Source of the DNA: DATBLE01 sp963734065
GTDB taxonomy: Bacteria > Actinomycetota > Thermoleophilia > Gaiellales > Gaiellaceae
Direction of reading: 5' to 3'
Assembly: GCA_963734065.1 (NCBI GenBank)
Contig: CAVTFN010000002.1
Span: 13,278-77,277 of the forward strand
Length of the DNA stretch: 64,000 bases
Position numbers and translations under genes: made by a program. The notes under the pieces are model-generated. The model made no database searches, was not told the DNA's origin, and was given only the letters and a program-made list of their open reading frames with translations. Positions 60,053-64,000 of the stretch are shown here, piece after piece. Within the stretch, counting starts at the first letter, position 1, and the number at the start of each line of letters is the position of its first letter.

Positions 60053-62301
60053 ATGTCACGCACCACCGACACGAAGAAGCGCAACCTGGCCGCCCGGATG
60101 GGCCGCTGGAGCGCGAACCACTGGAAGACAGCCACGTTCGGCTGGCTGGCCCTCGTCGTCCTCGCCTTCGGCATCGGCGGCATGGTCGGCACGAAGAGCC
60201 CCAACCCGAACACGTCCGGCTCCGGGCGAGTCGGGGCGGATGGACAGGATCCTCGACGCCGGGTTCAAGCCCCGCGGGGCGAGATGTCTCATCCAGAGCG
60301 CGACCGCCGCGCCAGTACGCCAGCATTCGACGCCGCCGTGCAGGACGCCGCGGCCGCATCTCCAAGGTGCCGATCGTCCGGCAGATCGAGTCGCCGAAGG
60401 TCTCGAAGGACGGGCACGCCGTGCTCGTCGACTTCGGGATCGCGGCGAGCAGGACAAGGCCGCCGGACAAGATCGAGCCGGTCCTCCACGCCGTGAGGCC
60501 GCCCAGGCCGCCCACCCCGACTTCTTCATCGGCGAGATGGGCGACGCCAGCGCCCAGAAGGCCGTCGCGGACCACGTACGGCAAGGACTCGGTAAGGCGG
60601 GGATGCTCTCGCTGCCGATCACGCTCCTCATCCTGCTGGTGACGTTCGGGGCGCTCGTCGCCGCGGGGATCCCGCTGCTGCTCGCGCTCACGGGCGTCTT
60701 CGCGACGTTCGGGCTCGTCGCCATTCCGAGCCACGTCCTCCCGATGCCGAACGAGGTTCCCGCGCTCGTGCTCCTGATCGGGCTCGCGGTCGGCGTCGAC
60801 TACACGATGTTCTACCTCCGCCGCGAGCGTGAGGAACGGGCCAAGGGCCGCAGCGAGCGGGCAGCGCTCGAGGCGGCCGCCGCCACCTCCGGCCGGTCGG
60901 TGCTGATCTCCGGTCTGACGGTCATGGTCGCGATGGCCGGGATGTTCGTGGTCGGGGACAAGACGTTCGCGGCGTTCGGCGTCGCGACGATGATGGTCGT
61001 CGCAGTCGCGATGCTCGGGTCGCTCACCGTTTTGCCGGCGGTGCTCTCGCGGCTCGGCGACGGCGTCGACCGGGGCCGCTTCCGGCGGCGGAAGCCAAAG
61101 ACCGGTGAAGGCCGGGCCTGGGGCTGGATCGTCGACCGCGTGCTACGCCGCCCGGCGCTGTCCGCGGCCGTCGCCGGCGGTCTGCTCGTTCTGATCGCGA
61201 TTCCCGCGATCCAGATGCGGATGGCCGAGGCGTCGCCCGATACCTACCCGGCTCACCTCGACGTGGTCAAGACGTACAAGCGCATGCAGCAGGCGTTCCC
61301 GGGCACGGCATTGCCGGCGAACGTGATCGTCAAGGCGCCGAACGTGAACGCTCCCGGCGATGCGCGGGGCGATCGCGCAGCTCGAGCAGCGGGCGCTCGC
61401 GAGCGGCCGCGTCCACGAGCCGATCACGATCGAGGTCAACAGGGATCGCACGGTCGCGAACATCACGATGCCGATCGACGGCAACGGTACGAACAAGGCG
61501 TCGAACGAGTCGCTGAGGCTGCTCCGCCATACGCTGATCCCGCAGACGGTCGGTGCTCTACCGAACGCCGAGGCCGGTGTCACCGGGCTGACCGCACAGT
61601 GGAAGGACTCCGGCGACCAGATCCGCTCGGCCCTGCCGTTCGTGGTCGGGTTCGTGCTCGTGTTCGCGTTCGTGCTGATGCTCGTCGCGTTCCGCTCGAT
61701 CGTGGTTGCGGCCAAGGCGATCGTGCTCAACTGCCTGTCGGTCGCGGCGGCGTACGGGATCCTCGTTCTGGTCTTCCAGCACGGATTCGGGAAGGGCCTG
61801 CTCGGCTTCGAGTCGACCACCGGGATCTCGCCGGTCATCCCGTTGCTCCTGTTCGTGATCCTGTTCGGGCTCTCGATGGACTACCACGTGTTCATCGTCA
61901 GCCGGATCCGCGAGAGCTTCCAGCGGGGCGCCTCGATGGACGAGGCGATCTCGACCGGGATCAGATCGACGGCGGGCGTGGTCACGAGCGCGGCAATGGT
62001 GATGGTCTGCGTGTTCGCGGTGTTCGCGACGCTGTCGATGCTGTTCTTCAAGCAGTTCGGCGTCGGGCTCGCCGCGGCGATCCTGATCGACGCCACGATC
62101 GTCCGTGGCGTCCTCCTGCCGGCGTCGATGAAGCTGCTCGGTGAACGGAACTGGTACCTCCCCGCGTGGCTCGAGTGGCTTCCGCACTTCGACCACAGCT
62201 CGCTCGAGGTTCTCGACGGGCCGGAACCGAACCGAGCCGGCCCGGCCCGCCCAGGCGGAAGCGGTCCATCGGCGCCGCCCGCATCACCGGCCTGCTGCTG
62301 A
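60053..62301 (+). pseudogene. MMPL-family transporter, frameshifted
   Basis: An RND-superfamily lipid/drug exporter. N-terminal KTATFGWLALVVLAFGIGGM (TM1), then a broken stretch 60220-60530 in mixed frames (ILDAGFKPRGA, VPIVRQIESPKVSKDGHAV). From 60530 to 61340 one frame holds TM2-TM6, including GVDYTMFYLRREREERAKG, and a second from 61350 to 62250 holds TM7-TM12 (FGLSMDYHVFIVSRIRESF). The GxDYxxF/GxSMDYHVF pair is the proton-relay signature. At least four shifts. Confidence 0.82.
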
Positions 62302-64000
62302 TCGCGATCCTGGCGATCGGGCTCGCGTACCTGAAGGTCGCCTCCGGCGGGGACAGAGTGTCCGTCCCCGCCGGGGCGAAGGCCGGCCAGCTGACCCTGC
62401 ATCCGTGCCACTACGGCACCGAGCAGGGCGGCTACGCCGCCGACTGCGGCACCCTCGTCGTCCCCGAGAACCGGCCGGCCCGCACTCTCGGCTGATCGCG
62501 CTCCCGGTCACCCGCATCAACGCTCGTCCGCCCACCCGCCGAGCCGATCTTCCGGCTCGAAGGCGGCCCGGGCATCCCAACATGCAGTTCTCGAAGGCGA
62601 GTCGGCTCGCCGGCAACCACGACGTCGTCCTCGTCGGCTACCGGGCGTCGACGGCTCCGAGCAGCTCCAGTGCCCCGAGGTCGTCTCGGCGCTGGAGGCG
62701 TCGACAACCTCTCGGCCGAGGTCGTTCGCGCCTACACGACGGCTTCCGCTCCTGCGCTGCGCGCCTTCAGGCGGACGGCGTCGACCTCGCCGGCTACTCG
62801 TCGCCGCAGCGGGTCGACGACCTCAGGCCGCCCGCAAGGCGCTCGGCTATGGGAGGATCGACCTGGTCAGCGAGAGCGCCGGCACCCGCACGGCGATGAT
62901 CTACGCCTGGCGCCACCCGAGAGCATCCACCGCTCGGTGATGATCGGCGTCAACCCGCCCGGCCACTTCCTCTGGGACGCCGAGGGTGACCGACCGCAGA
63001 TCGCGGTTACTCGCGCGCTGTGCGCCAATGACGACACCTGCGCCTGCGGACCAGGATCTCGCCGCGTCGATGCGGAGGACGGCCGCCCACATGCCCGACC
63101 GTCTGGGGTCTTGCCGATCGAAGGGCAACCGGCGAAGATCGCCTCGTTCTACGGGCTGATGGAGTCGACCGGCGATGCCGCGCCGCTCTCCGGCGCCGAT
63201 GACATTCGACTCGCTGGCTCGCCGCGCGCACGGCGACGCCAGCGGCCTCTGGTTTCTCGTCGCTGATGCCGCACCTGGCGTTCCCCGAGCCGTTCGTCTG
63301 GGGCGACCTCGCGGCGGTCGCCCGCGCCGACCCGCGCGCGGCGCAGCGCTACTTCGCGAAAGGCCCACACCGCAGGACTCGATCCTCGGCAGTCCGGGCA
63401 CCGAGTTCGTCTGGGCCGGCGGGGATCGCTCAACGCGTGGCCCGCAGCGCCAGACGAGAACGAGTACAGCCGGGTGCGGAACTCGCAGGTGCCGACGCTC
63501 CTGATCGGCGGGACCTCGACCTGGCGACGCCGCCGCAGAACGCGACCCGCGAGCTCCTTCCGCACCTGCCGAACGGCCACCAGGTCGTGCTTCCGATCTC
63601 GGCCACACGACGACTTCTGGAGCTACGAGCCGGACGCGAGCACGCACCTGGTGAACACGTTCCTCGCACCGGGAAAGTCGACACCTCGCGCTACACCCAG
63701 CGGGTCGACTTCACGCCCGACGTCACCCACACCGCGCTCGCCAAGGGCCTCGCCGGCGATGATGCTCGGCCTCCCGGCGCGATCGCGGTGTTCTCCGCTC
63801 CTGCTGCTGGCGCGGGCGCGGAACCGGGCGGCTCGGACGGAAGGCGAGCGCCGTGCTCCGCTCGCTGTACCCGGTACTCGGGCTCGGCGGCTGGTTCGCC
63901 GGCGTGATCGTCGCGCTGGTCGCCATGCCGACGGTCCCGCTCGACAACGCGTGCTGGCCGTCCTCTCGATCGGCGCGCCGATCGGCCTCGGGATCTACCT
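62250..64000 (+). pseudogene. Secreted alpha/beta hydrolase, frameshifted and cut by the window edge
   Basis: N-terminal TM/signal ITGLLLIAILAIGLAYLKVA, then VSVPAGAKAGQLTLHPCHYG and AADCGTLVVPENR; later pieces GGPGIPNMQF, GNHDVVLVGYR, AMIYAWRHPESIHRSVMIGV, NPPGHFLWDAE, LPNGHQVVL and a C-terminal membrane part (VLRSLYPVLGLGGWFAGVIV, then PTVPLDNA, SIGAPIGLGIYL) that runs off the end. At least eight shifts in 1.7 kb. Related in type to the TAP-like hydrolase at 43979. Confidence 0.7.

Overview
The window is high-GC, gene-dense bacterial chromosome. Gene content and style suggest an uncultured member of the Actinomycetota, probably class Thermoleophilia (an inference, not a phylogeny): GTG/TTG starts, many ATGA/GTGA overlaps, a FabF-GroES-ligase neighbourhood, a MoxR-DUF58-VWA operon, a cNMP-domain/thioredoxin-reductase-like fusion, and many secreted Ig-like or beta-helix proteins.

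Layout. 0-15.5 kb: the end of serS, a tRNA-Ser, an MFS exporter, a PAS-LuxR regulator, small membrane proteins, then a minus-strand operon (10.3-4.9 kb). That operon encodes a fused E1 2-oxoacid dehydrogenase, a polysaccharide deacetylase, and an unusual fusion of a lipoyl domain, an E1/E3-binding domain and a left-handed beta-helix acyltransferase. After it come pdxH, a flavin reductase, a HAD hydrolase, FabF, an ATP-dependent DNA ligase, a GroES-like protein and three more tRNA-Ser genes.

15.4-30.0 kb: an integrated mobile element in tRNA-Ser(CGA). It is bounded by a 58-bp direct repeat that starts at the first base of the anticodon loop, with paired TGGCGCGCA sites just inside both ends. 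It carries a frameshifted tyrosine integrase, three excisionase-type HTH proteins, a RepA-like ATPase whose 3' end holds a GGTTCC/GGAACC array, an HNH nuclease and an HK97-type prohead protease. No capsid, portal, terminase or tail gene is visible, so it looks like a small phage-derived or satellite-like element. The rest is cargo: MarR, secreted Ig-like and beta-helix proteins, an alpha/beta hydrolase, a DUF4239 membrane protein, and a 2.8-kb cargo block between duplicated HNH 3' ends.

30-54 kb: ordinary chromosome with a paralogue of the 3.3-kb PAS-LuxR regulator, a cation/proton antiporter, cytochrome c, a coiled-coil protein, the MoxR/DUF58/VWA operon, a Tat-exported haem peroxidase, menaquinone-type methyltransferase and UbiA-like genes, a TAP-like hydrolase, a phosphodiesterase-fold protein coupled to a glycosyltransferase, a second glycosyltransferase, the cNMP/NTR fusion and an FkbM methyltransferase.

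54-64 kb: a 42-nt tRNA-Val(CAC) 3' fragment marks a second possible integration scar. From there to the window end nearly every gene (Fic, serine hydrolase, LAL-type LuxR regulator, two small proteins, MMPL transporter, alpha/beta hydrolase) is broken by single-base frameshifts while domain sequence stays well conserved. This pattern fits assembly indels or very recent decay better than old pseudogenes.
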